A stretch of DNA of 64,000 bases from Cephalotus follicularis (GCA_001972305.1 BDDD01002057.1:14706-78705), one strand, 5' to 3'. Shown: positions 22,564 to 33,343, numbered from the stretch's first letter. Translations and numbers: made by a program. The notes: generated by a model from the sequence alone, not told the origin.

Positions 22564-23745
22564 GTGTTTAGCATGCAGCCATTAGAGCTAGTTGGCCCCT
22601 TGTCCACATCTTTTCCTAAACCATCAATAGAAGAGCCTCCGAAAATTGAATTGAAGGAATTTCCCGCCACTTTGAAATACACATTCTTAGGTGAAAACCA
22701 TACTCTTCATATTATTCTTTCATCCGATCTTACTCCCCGTCAAGAAGAGGAGGTTATTCACCTACTGAAAGAGAATAAATAGGCAATTGGTTGGACTATG
22801 GCTGACATCAAGAGAATCAGTCCTTCTATTTGTGAGTATCACATAAATCTAATAGTGGGATCCAAACCCTCTAGAGAATCTTAGTGAAGGGAAAATCCAG
22901 TGATGAAAGAAGCCATACAAAAAGAAATCTTGAAGTGGCCGTATAAGGGGATCATTTATCCCATATTGGATAGTCAGTGGGTGAGTCTAGTTCACGTTGT
23001 TCCAAAGAAATCCGGAGTGATGGCAATGCAATCCTCCACCAATGATTTATTTCTGACGAAAGTCCAAAATGGATGGAGGGTGTGCATCGACTACCGTAAG
23101 TTAAATACAGCCACTTGGAATGATCGTTTTCCCCTTCCGTTTATCGATCAAATGCTGGGTAGGTTGGTTGGTCATGAGTATTACTATTTTCTCGATGGGT
23201 ACTCCGGATACAACCAAATTCCCATCGATCCGCAAGATTAAGAGAAAACTACGTTCACATGCCCTTTTGGAACATTTGCTTATTGACGCATGTCGTTTGG
23301 CCTCTGCAATGCCCCCGCTACTTTCCAAAGATGCATGATGAGTATTTTCTCCGATATGGTGGAAGATTTTCTTGAAGCGTTTATGGATGACTTATGTGTT
23401 CATGGTTCCTCGTTCTTTGAATGCCTTCATCATCTGAGATTAGTACTCAAAAGAAGTCGGGAGAAGAATTTAGTGCTGAATTGGGAAAAGTGCAATTTCA
23501 TGGTGAAGCAGGGGATTGTTCTCGGACATGTAGTGTGCAAAGAAGGAATTCAAGTAGATAAAGCAAAAATTGAAGTCATCAACCATTTGCCTCCACCTCA
23601 AAATGTAAAATACATTCGAGCATTCCTTGGACATGCTGGTTTTTATCGTAGGTTCATCAAAGATTTTAGCAAACCCTTGACGTTTAATAGCTTAAATAAG
23701 GATCTAACCTCTGCTCCTATCATTCAGGCACATAATTTGGACTAA
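22564..23745 (+). pseudogene. ATH1 reverse transcriptase
   Basis: Spread over several open pieces: linker and RT start (22564-22782), WVSLVHVVPKKSG and RVCIDYRKLNTATW with GHEYYYFLDGYSGYNQIP (22900-23241), and RMSFGLCNAPATFQRCM with catalytic FMDDLCVHGSS and LVLNWEKCNFMV (23290-23745; Asp pair at 23386-23391). It is broken by stops at 22782, 23241 and just before RMSFG. Confidence 0.88.
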
Positions 23746-24249
23746 GCCTTTTGAGATCATGTGTGACGCGTATGATAGTGCAATAGGAGCTGTTCTCGGT
23801 CACAGATTAAATAAATTGCCTCACATCATTTACTATGCAAGTAGGACCCTTTCCGATGTGCAATGAAATTACACGACCACTGAGAAGGAGTTTTTAGCCG
23901 TGGTCTTTGCATTAGAAAAATTCTGGTCGTATCTGTTAGGATCGCAAGTTATTGTTTATACTGACATGCTACGATTCGGTACCTAGTGGCTAAAATGGAT
24001 GCAAGAGCGCGTCTTATCTGTTGGGTTTTGCTACTTCAAGAGTTCAACGTGGAAATTAGAGACAAGAAAGGGACTGAGAATTTTGTTGCCGACCACTTAT
24101 CCCGACTTTCCAATGCTCCCGAGGAAAAGGGTTCGATCAATGAAAACTTTCCAGATGAGCAGCTTATGCGTATCGAGAGTGAACCATGGTATGAGAACAT
24201 AGTTAATTATCTTGTTATGGGAAGTGTACCATCCAAGTGGTCTGCTTAA
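23746..24249 (+). pseudogene. ATH1 RNase H
   Basis: Recognisable across frames: CDAYDSAIGAVLG, the TTEKEFLAVVFALEKFW region near 23876-23925, and the end [18 protein letters not shown] (about 24052-24113), which keeps the last Asp. At least one frameshift and one stop lie in the first half. Confidence 0.8.
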
Positions 24250-25510
24250 GGTAAGCATAGGTTCCTCTCGCAAGCGAAACACTTTTTCTGGGATGATCCT
24301 TATCTTTTTAAAGCGTGTCCCAACCAGATTATGCGACGATGTCTTCCTGGTCATGAGTATCGATCTATGCTCTCTTTTTGTCATGATCAGGCGTGTGGTG
24401 GCCATTTTGGCCCAACAAAGACAGCGGCCAAGGTTTTATAATGTGGTTTTTATTGGCTGACTCTTTTCGAAGACGCTTTTCAGTATTGTAGGGCTTGTGC
24501 GTCCTATCAATCGTTAGGCCGTGTGACTGAGAAGAATATGATGCCTTTAACTCCGATTTTGACAGTAGAGATTTTTGATGTTTGGGGTATTGATTTCATA
24601 GGTCCTTTTCCCAATTAATTTGAGAATTTATATATCCTTATGGCTGTTGACTATGTCTCGAAATGGATTGAGGCGATTCCTTGTTGAACTAATGACAACT
24701 CTGTTGTTGTCAAGTTCCTCAAGGAAAATATCTTTTCTTGTTTTGGTGCCCACGTGCCATCATCAGTCATAGGGGTACCCACTTTTGCAATCGCTCTTTC
24801 GAAACTCTCATGAAAAGATATGGGATCGCTCACAAACTTGCCATGCCATATCATCCTCAAACAAGTGGGCAAGTTGAAGTATCCAATCGCCAGATTAAGC
24901 AAGTTCTCGAAAAAACGGCCAACCCTAACCGAAAGGATTGTTCCACCCGACTTGTGGATGCTCTATGGGCTTATCGAACCGCTTCAAGACTGACCTTGGT
25001 CAATCTCCTTACCTGCTTGTATATGGTAAAGCTTGTCATCTTCTAGTGGAATTGGAACGCCGAGCCTTTTGGGCCACTAAGCAATTCAATTTTGATCGTT
25101 CCACTACGGGTAGTCATTGTGCTCTTCAACTATCTGAGTTGAAAGAGATTCGACATGATGCATATGACAACGCAAAGATTTCCAAAGAAAAGACCAAGGC
25201 CTTTCATGATGCGTGTAATTTAAGAAAAAAATTCCAAGTAGGAGACAAAGTGATTTTATATAATTCTTGGTTACATATGTTTCCTGGAAAACTGCGATCT
25301 CGTTGGGATGGCCCCTATGTTGTTAAAACTGTTTACTCACATGGTGTTTTTTAGATTTGTAAGCCAGGTACTGAAGATGTTTTCAAGGTGAATGGGCTGC
25401 GGTTGAAGAAGTTTCTTGAATTTTTTATCGCACCGATGGAAGAGGCCATGGACCTTCATGAGCCTCTTTATTTCGAGCCTCCAAGATTTTATTCGGTAAA
25501 CCTTACCCAT
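24250..25510 (+). pseudogene. ATH1 integrase
   Basis: The HHCC region (CHDQACGGHFGPTKTA; CRACASYQ) is followed by the core: WGIDFIGPFP with the first Asp, [14 protein letters not shown] where the second catalytic Asp is replaced by His, and [17 protein letters not shown] with the Glu. The C-terminal part has [33 protein letters not shown] and the conserved end EEAMDLHEPLYFEPPRF. Stops and frameshifts occur near 24460, 24620, 24685 and 25040. Confidence 0.85.
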
Positions 25511-26606
25511 TTTGTTTTTATTTGTTGCATTGCTTCATATATTTCTGATCATTCATTTTTATTTTTTGTAGTTAATTTTCATTGCATTGAGGACAATGCA
25601 AAATTTAAGTATGTGGGGGTTTAGACCAAAGTTCATTTTAATCTTGAAAGTAGGAATAAAATGTCGACATGTTTAGTAATAATAAAAAATCTCGTAGGAA
25701 AAATAATAAAAATTTTGGTCTCAAGGAAAAGAAACGGGTAGGAGTTTGTGTGAAAATTTTAAAAAAAGAATGAATAAAAAGACCGATCTTGTGTGTATTC
25801 AAAAGTTTCATAAATCTTAGTAAGGATGAGGATAAGGAATTGATGTTCTTGCATATATATAAAAAAAAAAGAGAAAAGAAGAAAAATAATGTTTATTTTA
25901 CCTCTTTGAATTCAGTCTTGGTATGTAGCCTATTTGACTCGAGTAATTAAGACTTAGGGGTGTTTTATACTTAGTTCCTTAAAACCAACTGGTTTGAGAG
26001 TAACTGACTGAAAGCTCACTACATGGGTCCTATACAAAGCTTAAAAGGCTAAGACATTGCACGAATTTAAGTTGGTAAAATCTAAAGCTACTTAGTAATT
26101 TGGGTGTCTAGTGTTTGCTTCATCTATGTCATTCAAACCAACAGTATTGGAGGAATAAATGAAAAGAGAAAAAGAAAAGCAAAAGAAAGAAAAGGTGTAA
26201 GTACTAAAGTTCTTTGTCTGATTCCTAATTAGGATTTTATGTTACTAAGACTGCATATCTTGATTGGTCAAAATTTGTGTTTTCATCATAGAACTTGGAA
26301 CGAGATAATAAAATTCAAGTATGGGGGTGTCTATTAATTTATAAGTAGAGAAACATTTAACCTATTGTCAAAGTTTTGATGAACTGAATTTTGTGTGTTT
26401 ATTCTCTGAAAAACACTCACGAGACAAAACTCTTCCACTAGGGCCACCTAGGGGTTTAACGCTTTATTGCATATGCTAAATGCAATCGTGATTCCTACGA
26501 AAGTGAGTTGTTTACATTTTCTGTTTCTGTTTTTATTTTTGTGTTTTTGTTTTATCTTTCCATTTTGTTTGCTTGAGGACAAGAAAAGTTTAAGTATGAG
26601 GGTATT
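25511..26606 (+). other. ATH1 3' non-coding region with two polypurine motifs
   Basis: AT-rich, no usable frame and no envelope-like protein. A tract AAGTATGTGGGGGT (25607-25620) follows TTGAGGACAATGC, and a second, TAAGTATGAGGGTAT (26591-26605), directly precedes the LTR and follows TTGAGGACAAG. ATH2 has the same pair at 32300 and 33329. Confidence 0.7.
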
Positions 26607-26774
26607 TGTTTAGCATAAAAATGTGTTGTTTTTAAGAATATATTTGTTATATTTTTATGCTTGGAACGTATTACTTTGGTTATGTATGATTGATTTTCAG
26701 GTACAAGAGTAAAAAGACCAAAGTGCATGAAGAATGGTTCAAATTGGTGAAAGATCTGTAGAAAACAGAGCAAA

Positions 26775-27065
26775 GCATCGACGCTTAGACTTTAAGTGTC
26801 AAGGCTTACACACAAAGCGGCAGGAGTCAAGAGCACAACGCCAGCGCTTTAGTATAGAAGTAAAAAAATTGAGTGAAGTGTCTTAAGCATCGACGCATTA
26901 ACTAGAAACGTTGACGCCTATATATAAGGCGCTGATGGTTAATGTATCACGTCGATGCTTAATGCCTTAAGTGCGGAACGAGCATGTATTCACATTAAAG
27001 CACGGAGCATGTCAACGCAAAGCACCAAATAGTCGATGCCCAAGACAAAAGCGCCGACGCTTCCG
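26775..27065 (+). repeat. TCGACGC-type U3 array, ATH1 LTR
   Basis: About ten words such as GCATCGACGCTTAG, AAGCGTCGACGC-like, CGTCGATGCTTAA and GCGCCGACGCTT, ending about 90 bp before the TATA box. Confidence 0.8.
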
Positions 27066-27152
27066 ACAAGCAGCAGAATATGGAAAGTTTCAGATTTTTC
27101 CTAGTTTTGTAATTAGGTTAATTTTACTTCCATTTTTTATTTGTTTTGTCAG

Positions 27153-27160
27153 TATAAATA
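27153..27160 (+). promoter_or_regulatory. TATA box, ATH1 LTR
   Basis: TATAAATA in TCAGTATAAATACAGC, directly downstream of the palindrome array. Confidence 0.65.
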
Positions 27161-27265
27161 CAGCATAAGGCTAGCCATAACAATGTGTACAAGCTAGTGA
27201 CAAGCTTTGTAGCCACCTTTCGTCTTCTTCTTCAGTGTTTTTAGTTTATTCACAATGTTTAGTAG

Positions 27266-27270
27266 CTAAC
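27266..27270 (+). repeat. Target duplication of ATH2, left copy
   Basis: CTAAC here and at 37783-37787 flank ATH2 exactly. The interrupted ATH1 LTR reads on across the gap. Confidence 0.92.
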
Positions 27271-27484
27271 TGTTTATCATAAAAATATGTTCTTTTTAAT
27301 GATATATTTGTTATATTTTTATGACTGGAATAGACTACTTTGGCTGTGTTATGTTGAATTCCAGGAACTAGAGCTCAAAGATCAAAGTGCATAAATACTA
27401 CCCAGATTGGTGCAAATTGAAGTGAAAAAGATTAAAGCATCATGGCATGAAGAATCGACAAATTTCTGCAGAAAACAGGGTTAA

Positions 27485-27725
27485 GCGTCGATGCCTTGAT
27501 TGTAAGCGTCGACGCTTAATAGGAAAGCATCAGCAGTTAAAGGCAAAATGGTCGCGCTTTATTCTAGAGAGTTTAACAATTGAATTTCACTCTTTAAGCG
27601 TCAACGCCTTAAATTAAACGTCAACGCTTTAGTAAACTGTGGACGCTCAAATAGAAATCATGGACGCTCAACACTGCAACGCAAAGCGCATTTCAGCACA
27701 ACACATCAAAGCGTTGACGCTTACG
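27485..27725 (+). repeat. AAGCGTCGACGCTT-type U3 array, ATH2 5' LTR
   Basis: Words such as AAGCGTCGATGCC, AAGCGTCGACGCTTAA, AAGCGTCAACGCC and AAAGCGTTGACGCTT, spaced about 20 to 30 bp. Most departures from the perfect palindrome are CpG transitions. Confidence 0.88.
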
Positions 27726-27828
27726 ATAGCTAACAGCAAAATTGGAAAGTTTTCTTCTTGTAATTATTTCCTTAAACAATTGTAAGTAGGTTAAACCTTT
27801 TCATTTTCTTGTTGCATGGGATTTTATG

Positions 27829-27836
27829 TATAAATA
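27829..27836 (+). promoter_or_regulatory. TATA box, ATH2 5' LTR
   Basis: TATAAATA in TATGTATAAATAGATG, about 100 bp after the array. The same site is kept in the 3' LTR (33897). Confidence 0.75.
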
Positions 27837-28144
27837 GATGAAGCTAGGTCACAAAAATGAGTAAACAAAGTCAGTGACAAGCTTTGTAACCACATTTCTT
27901 TATCAATTTCAGTTTTTATCTTACAATGTTTAGTACCTAAACTCTTAAGGTTTTTGGGTTAGAACAAATTTAAGCTTTAAAGCCTAAATTGTATTATTTC
28001 AACTCCATAACTAAAAATTCTTGAAATTTTGATTTGTTCTTCAATTTTCTGCCTTCACACACACTTTGTCTGTCTGATTAAAATCTACCAGCATTTTGTC
28101 GATGAATAGGAGCATTGGTGGATAAATGGTTTTTAACGTGGTCA

Positions 28145-28303
28145 ATGGAGTCTACTCATATGGTTTGTCACGCTGAACACACTCCGTATAGACCTAGCAT
28201 GTCTACTCATACGATTTGCCACCGCTGCCGTACTCCGTATAGACTTAGCTTGACTACTCATATGATTTGTCATCACAGTCGCACTCCGTATCGACCTAGC
28301 TGA
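28145..28303 (+). CDS. Small open frame of 51-bp repeats in the Athila LTR leader
   Basis: Starts at an ATG (MESTHMVCH) downstream of the TATA box and encodes three 17-18-residue units of the form STHxICHxxRTPYRPS, so the 51-bp DNA repeat is in frame. The frame ends with TGA after PYRPS. The same frame is open at 34201-34353 (ATH2 3' LTR), 37978-38172 (ATH1 3' LTR) and 51718-51867 (ATH3 LTR, then cut by LJ), despite length changes of 12 bp less or 3 bp more. Regular His and Cys positions are notable. No known family is recognised. It could be a leader peptide, or an open frame that survives because the repeat happens to lack stops. Confidence 0.4.
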   Translation: MESTHMVCHAEHTPYRPSMSTHTICHRCRTPYRLSLTTHMICHHSRTPYRPS

Positions 28304-28878
28304 TGTTGCTTACCAAGGTTTGCTCAATCAAGTAAGTGAGTTGTTCAATATAATCTATGGTGAGTTTCTATACCCTAAAACCGCTTTTCTCTTGCACATT
28401 TTATTTAGCCTTATTTACTGCTTTTATAATTCATAGTGTGCATGTTTTAAATTGTGTTATTTTTGATTCAGTGCTCTTAACCGTCGACGCCTACCCTGTA
28501 AGCATTGACGCTTTCCTGCTTTACATTTATTTACGTCGACGCCTTCGTTCCCTATTTTAATAATTAGTTTATTTTTGCGTTTTTATTAGTAATTTTTGAT
28601 ATCATCCCTCCGTTTTGCATACTATGCCTAGGTTAAATAGATTAACATTAATTTAACTTGATTTTCTAGTGTTTGATCCGTTACTGCACAAATGTGCACT
28701 TGCGGTATAAACTTTAAAACATTCTAAACACGTGAACAAGTTTTTACTGCACAACCATCGCCGCTGTTTTCCTGTGTGTTTTGCGTTTGTACTTTTCCCG
28801 TTAGTGCGTCCCATTAGTGTGCTAAGTTAGTACCTTTGTTGTGTTCCGTTGTGTTTTGTTTTTGTTTTGCGTTAATGT

Positions 28879-29990
28879 ATGACTAAGTGGGTTGGTGGTC
28901 CAAATCATCGTTTGGAAAGAATCAATCATCAAAAAGCAACAATGGCTGACGAACGCCCAATTCAAACTATGTGCGATAGATTTTATCCTGCAAGGACAGC
29001 GCAACCATCCTATATCCTGTTGCCTGATCCTCATGGGAACAATTTTGATTTGAAATCTCAGTTTATTAGCATACTCCCGCACTTTCATGGTTTACCCAAT
29101 GAGGATGCATATCTCTTCCTTCACGAGTTCGAGGAGGTATGTGCCCTCATTAAATCTCAGGAACTCTCAGATGACGCAATAAAATTGCGTTTTATAAATT
29201 TTTCTCTCAAAGGTGGAGCTAAAAATTGGCTCTGCAGTCTTCCCAATGGGTACATTTCTACATGGGACCATTTCACTTATTCGTTCCTCAAGAAATTCTT
29301 TCCGCTTCACAAAACCAATAAACTTAGGAACGACATTCTCCTGTTTCGCCAACAACCTAATGAATATTTTCTCGATGCATGGAACATTTCAAAGACCTTC
29401 TTTTAGAGTGTCATCATCATGATCTGAACACTTGGCATTTGTGCCAAATCATTTACGAAGGCATCAACTACCAGACCAAGCAATTGGTCAAGTCGATGTG
29501 TTTAGATGGCTTCACCTCGTACACCGATGAAAACGAGGCTTGGAATTTCCTATTAGATTTGGGTGAGTGAAGTAGGGAGTGGGAGTCCACTCAAGTTTCG
29601 GGGAAAGCATTACCGAATAAAGGGTACGTTATAGAGGGAGTAGTTGCTAAGGAGGCATAGTTAGAAAGCCCCCTAACGAGATTGGATTCGATAGTTAGGG
29701 GATCCGCACAAGTAAATCACATTGATCAAAATGCCCCTATGTGTTCTTGGTGCTAGTCACCAAGTCATGTTTTTGAAGAATGCCTGAATTATTATGAAAA
29801 TTAATACTCTCCTGAGAATGTGTCTGCAATGAATCAATACAACCCGTATAGTAACATTTACAATTCGGGTTGGCGAAATAACCCAACCTTCTCATGGAGC
29901 CAAGCGCAAAACGCAAAACACAAGAGGGCCTTCAAACTTTTCAGGTCCGAACTTAAATTTTACGGGGCAATCTTCAATCTTCACTGGCTA
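28879..29990 (+). pseudogene. ATH2 gag
   Basis: Open for 175 codons: MADERPIQTMCDRFYPAR, YILLPDPHGNNFDLK, PNEDAYLFLHEFEEVC, GGAKNWLCSLPNG. The frame shifts at about 29403 and continues through DENEAWNFLLDLGE, where a TGA follows. The zinc knuckle is damaged (CSWC-stop-SPSHVFEEC). The Asn/Tyr/Pro-rich tail (MNQYNPYSNIYNSGW) is present. Confidence 0.87.
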
Positions 29991-30507
29991 GTCTGCAACA
30001 AAACAGCAGACCTTTCCAAGGTTTCCCCCGACTCAAAATAATGTCCGACCATCCTTCCCGCCACAAAATCAATTCCAAAATCAACAATCACCTGGATTGT
30101 TGAACCAAAGGGAAGACACGTCTAGGATTTCATTGCTAGAAAAGAACATGGAGCTTCTTATGAAAAAACATAATATGAAAAAACAGATATCACAGCTTCC
30201 ATATGCTCTACATGAAAGAGAGAAAGGCAAGATGCCATCCCAACCTAAAGCAAATCCTAAGAAGACCATGATCCATCCCACAAATGCCCAACCACAACAT
30301 AATCCGCAATGCTCCTATCCATCATCGGGCCCATCAAAACAAGTTTTTGTCCCAAGGAATGGAATTGAGTACCAACTACCGAATCCATAAGATAAATTGA
30401 GCAAGAAGTTGGATGAGTCCTTGGCGCATGAAAATTTAAAAGAACATTTGGTTGACTCCTTTGCGCAACAAACAAATTCAAGTGTGAAAGATGAAAAGAA
30501 GGAATAA

Positions 30508-31950
30508 GAAGAAGAGAAGAAGAAGAAGGAACAACCAGTGGCGTTACCTGAGCGTTCATATGATCCACCAGCCCCTTTCCCAAAAAGATTGCAAAGTAAG
30601 AAAGCCCCAGCAATGGAAAAGATCATCGATACGTTTAAGCAAGTCCAAATAAATATTCCATTGCTTGATGCTATCACTCAGGTGCCCTCTTACGCAAAAG
30701 TCCTAAAAGGCTTACGCACCAAAAAGAGGATCCTTCAGACACCGAAAAAGGCTTTCTTGGCTGCCAATATCACTATGATTATTTCACAACCAAAGATACC
30801 AAAGTACAAAGATCCTGGCTGCCCGACAATCTCTTGTGTGATTGGGAATATCAAAATTGAACATGCTTTGCACGATTTGGGAGCAAGTGTGAATTTGTTT
30901 CCTTCTTCAGTTTTTGAGCAACATGGTTTAGGAGAGTTGCGCCCGACCACGATGACTTTGCAATTAGCTTATAGGTCGGTGAAAGTACTAAGAGGGAAAA
31001 TTGAGGATGTTTTAAATAAGGTTGGTAAATTTTTCTATCCTGTCGATTTTGTCGTATTAGATACCCAACCTGTTGCAAATATAAAACACCAAATTCCAAT
31101 TATCCTTGGTAGACCATTTTTGGCCATGAGTAATGCTTTGATCAATTGTCGAAATGATCTCATGAAGTTGAGTTTTGGAAAGTCGTCAATGGAATTTAAC
31201 ATTTTCTGTTTGGAAAAACATCAAGCTGACTTTCATGAAGTCCATGCGATACACTCGATTCTTGATAGGACTGACACATATGTTGACATTGATTTTGATA
31301 GATACTTTATTGTGTGTATGGGAGATTTGGAGGAAAAGGAAGCTACCCAAAAGGAAATGTTAACATTGCTGGAAAATGAGGAAGTGTTAGCGGGGCTGGA
31401 AAATAAGATCAATGAGCCAACTTTGGATAGTGAATGGGATCATCTATCCCATTACACTCACAAAATTGCCACACTTGACCAAACATATTTTGACGTAGAT
31501 TTTGAGAACAACTTCATGGAATTTGAGCAAGAATTCGAGGAAATGGAGGTCACGCAAAAGGAAATTATGAGGTGGTTGGACTATGGGATCATTGATTACA
31601 CGGTAGATAGTCAATGGGATGATCTTTCACATTTCACTAACAAGCTTATCACGCCGTCTCATCCTCCAAAAATTCTCGGACATGACTTTTTCCTAACTAA
31701 AGACAAAATGGGATTGATGGTGTGCATTCGTATGGCGCAAATGTTTGACTGGTTGACTGGTCACGTGATTATTGTGTTCTTGAGGGTTTTTATTGGTGGA
31801 AATCTCGTTGGGACGGTTCTCCTACTATTGAAAATGTTTTTCATTGTTATGGTTTTCTTGATGGTTTTTACTGGGGGAAATCTTGTTGGGACGATCCTTA
31901 TATTGTTCAAACTGTTTTCTCATATAGTGCTTTTGAGATTTTTCGGCTAG
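30508..31950 (+). CDS. ATH2 long open frame: protease plus rearranged pol
   Basis: Open for about 480 codons after the TAA at 30505. It begins in the gag-protease linker (SYDPPAPFPKRLQSKKAPAM) and contains a full protease (YKDPGCPTISCVIGN, then HDLGASVNLFPSSV with the catalytic Asp, and IILGRPFLAMSNALINC). An acidic part follows with two related copies of an RT-start-like segment (QKEMLTLLENE to DSEWDHLSHYTHK, and QKEIMRWLDYGIIDYTVDSQWDDLSHFTNK). RT core, RNase H and integrase core are missing. The last ~70 residues are very hydrophobic because integrase-C-terminus repeats are read out of frame. No ATG is obvious at the 5' end. A non-autonomous remnant is most likely; a kept protein is possible. 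Confidence 0.6.
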   Translation, partial: EEEKKKKEQPVALPERSYDPPAPFPKRLQSKKAPAMEKIIDTFKQVQINIPLLDAITQVPSYAKVLKGLRTKKRILQTPKKAFLAANITMIISQPKIPKYKDPGCPTISCVIGNIKIEHALHDLGASVNLFPSSVFEQHGLGELRPTTMTLQLAYRSVKVLRGKIEDVLNKVGKFFYPVDFVVLDTQPVANIKHQIPIILGRPFLAMSNALINCRNDLMKLSFGKSSMEFNIFCLEKHQADFHEVHAIHSILDRTDTYVDIDFDRYFIVCMGDLEEKEATQKEMLTLLENEEVLAGLENKINEPTLDSEWDHLSHYTHKIATLDQTYFDVDFENNFMEFEQEFEEMEVTQKEIMRWLDYGIIDYTVDSQWDDLSHFTNKLITPSHPPKILGHDFFLTKDKMGLMVCIRMAQMFDWLTGHVIIVFLRVFIGGNLVGTVLLLLKMFFIVMVFLMVFTGGNLVGTILILFKLFSHIVLLRFFG

Positions 31951-32060
31951 GTACTCATGATTTTCTTGATGGTTTTTATTGGTGAAGATCCTGTTGCATT
32001 GATTCTTATATTGATAAAACTATGCTTTCACGTGGTGTGTTTGAGTATTTTAAGACAGGC
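31780..32060 (+). repeat. Three degenerate copies of an integrase GPY-like segment
   Basis: Units of about 80-105 bp start near 31786, 31862 and 31964, each with TTTTTATTGG and GTTGGGACGAT-like blocks. In the frame that is not the long open frame they read WKSRWDGSPTIENVF, then GKSCWDDPYIVQTVFSY, then a decayed copy, matching [14 protein letters not shown] of ATH1 integrase. Confidence 0.75.
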
Positions 32061-33343
32061 ATTGGAGAATTCAAGATGAACGGGCAACGAGCAATAATGT
32101 GTTTACAATTTTCAGCTGTAACGATCGAGGAGGCTGTGGACCTGCATGAGCCTCATTACTTTGAGCCTCCATGATCATATTCGGTAAAATGTACCCCTGT
32201 TGTTCTTTTATTTATTTGCATTGTTTTATATATTTTTCTTGATCATTCATTGTTATTTTTTATAGTTTATTTTCATTGCATTGGGGACAATGCAAAATTG
32301 AAGTATGCGGGGGTGTAGACAAAAAGTTCATTTTACTTTTGAAAGTAGGAATAAATGTTGATATGCTTAGAAATAATAGAAAACCCTAGAGGTGAAATAA
32401 TAAAAATTTTGTTTTCAAGGAAAAGAAATGGAATATATCTCAAGGTAGGAGTGCATGCGAAAAATAAAAAAAAATGAATAAATCTTGTATGTTTTCAAAG
32501 TTTCATAAATCTTAGTAAGGAGAAGGATAAGAAATTGATGTTCTTGCATATAAAAAAGAAAAGAAGAAAAATAATGTTTATTTTACCTCTTCGAATTCAG
32601 TCTTGGTCTATAGCCTATTTGATTCGAGTAATTAAGCCTTAGGGGTGTTTTACACGTAGTTCCTTAAGGCCAACTGGTTTGAGGGTAACTGGCTGAAAGC
32701 TCGCTACATGGGTCATATAGAAAGCTTAAGAGATCAAGAATTTGCAGGAATTTAAGTTAGTAAAATCTGAAGCTACTTAGTAATTTGGGTGTCTGGTGTT
32801 TGCTCCATCCATGTCATTCAAACCAACAGTAGTGGAGGAATGAGCTCAATGAAAAGAGAAAAGGAAAGAAAATGATGTGTGCAAGTGCTAAAGTTCTTTG
32901 TCTGACTCCAAACTAGGATTTTATGTTGCTAAGAGTGCATATCTTGATTGATGTATATATTGTGGAATAACAGAACATTTTGGTAAAGCTCCTTAATCGA
33001 GATGTGTTTTGATTCTAGAACTTGGAACGAGAAAATAAAATTGAACAATGGGGGTTGCCTATGAATTTTTAAGTATAGATACATTTGGCCTATTTTCAAA
33101 GTTTTGATGAATTGAATTTTGTGTGTTTATTCGCTGGAAAACACTCACGAGACAAAACTCGTCCACAAGGGCCACCTAGGGGTTTAACGGCTTGTTGCAT
33201 ATGCTAAATGCAATCGTGATTCCTACGAAAGTGAGTTAGGTTTTTGATTATGTTTTCTGTTTTAGTTTTTGCTTTTGTGTTCTTGTTTCTAACTTTCTGT
33301 TTTGTTTGCTTGAGGACATGCAAAGTCTAAGTATAGGGGTATT
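32061..33343 (+). other. ATH2 pol end and 3' non-coding region
   Basis: The conserved pol end EEAVDLHEPHYFEPP lies at about 32129-32173. The rest is AT-rich and non-coding, parallel to ATH1 25511-26606, with purine motifs AAGTATGCGGGGGT (32300) and TAAGTATAGGGGTAT (33329-33343). No envelope-like frame. Confidence 0.75.

Larger units (their letters stand above)
26607..27270 (+). repeat. ATH1 3' LTR, first part
   Basis: Starts TGTTTAGCATAAAAATG. Contains a TCGACG array (26775-27065) and a TATA box at 27153. Interrupted after CTAAC (27266-27270) by ATH2, and continues at 37783. Confidence 0.9.
27271..28738 (+). repeat. ATH2 5' LTR, 1468 bp
   Basis: Starts TGTTTATCATAAAAATATG and ends CACGTGAACA. 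Parts in order: U3 array (27485-27725), TATA box (27829), leader with the 51-bp in-frame repeats (28145-28303), donor-like CAAGTAAGTGAG, a second small TCGACG cluster (28485-28545), and the LTR end. The expected tRNA-Asp primer site just downstream is degenerate here, unlike ATH3. Confidence 0.92.

Noticed and set aside
25511..26606. Possible envelope-like gene between ATH1 integrase and LTR
   Set aside because: The stretch is AT-rich with stops in all frames and too short. No signal peptide or membrane segment is encoded by any sizeable frame.
31700..31950. A true membrane protein at the end of the ATH2 open frame
   Set aside because: The hydrophobic run is the out-of-phase reading of integrase-end repeats, so membrane character is probably accidental. 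Kept only as part of a finding.
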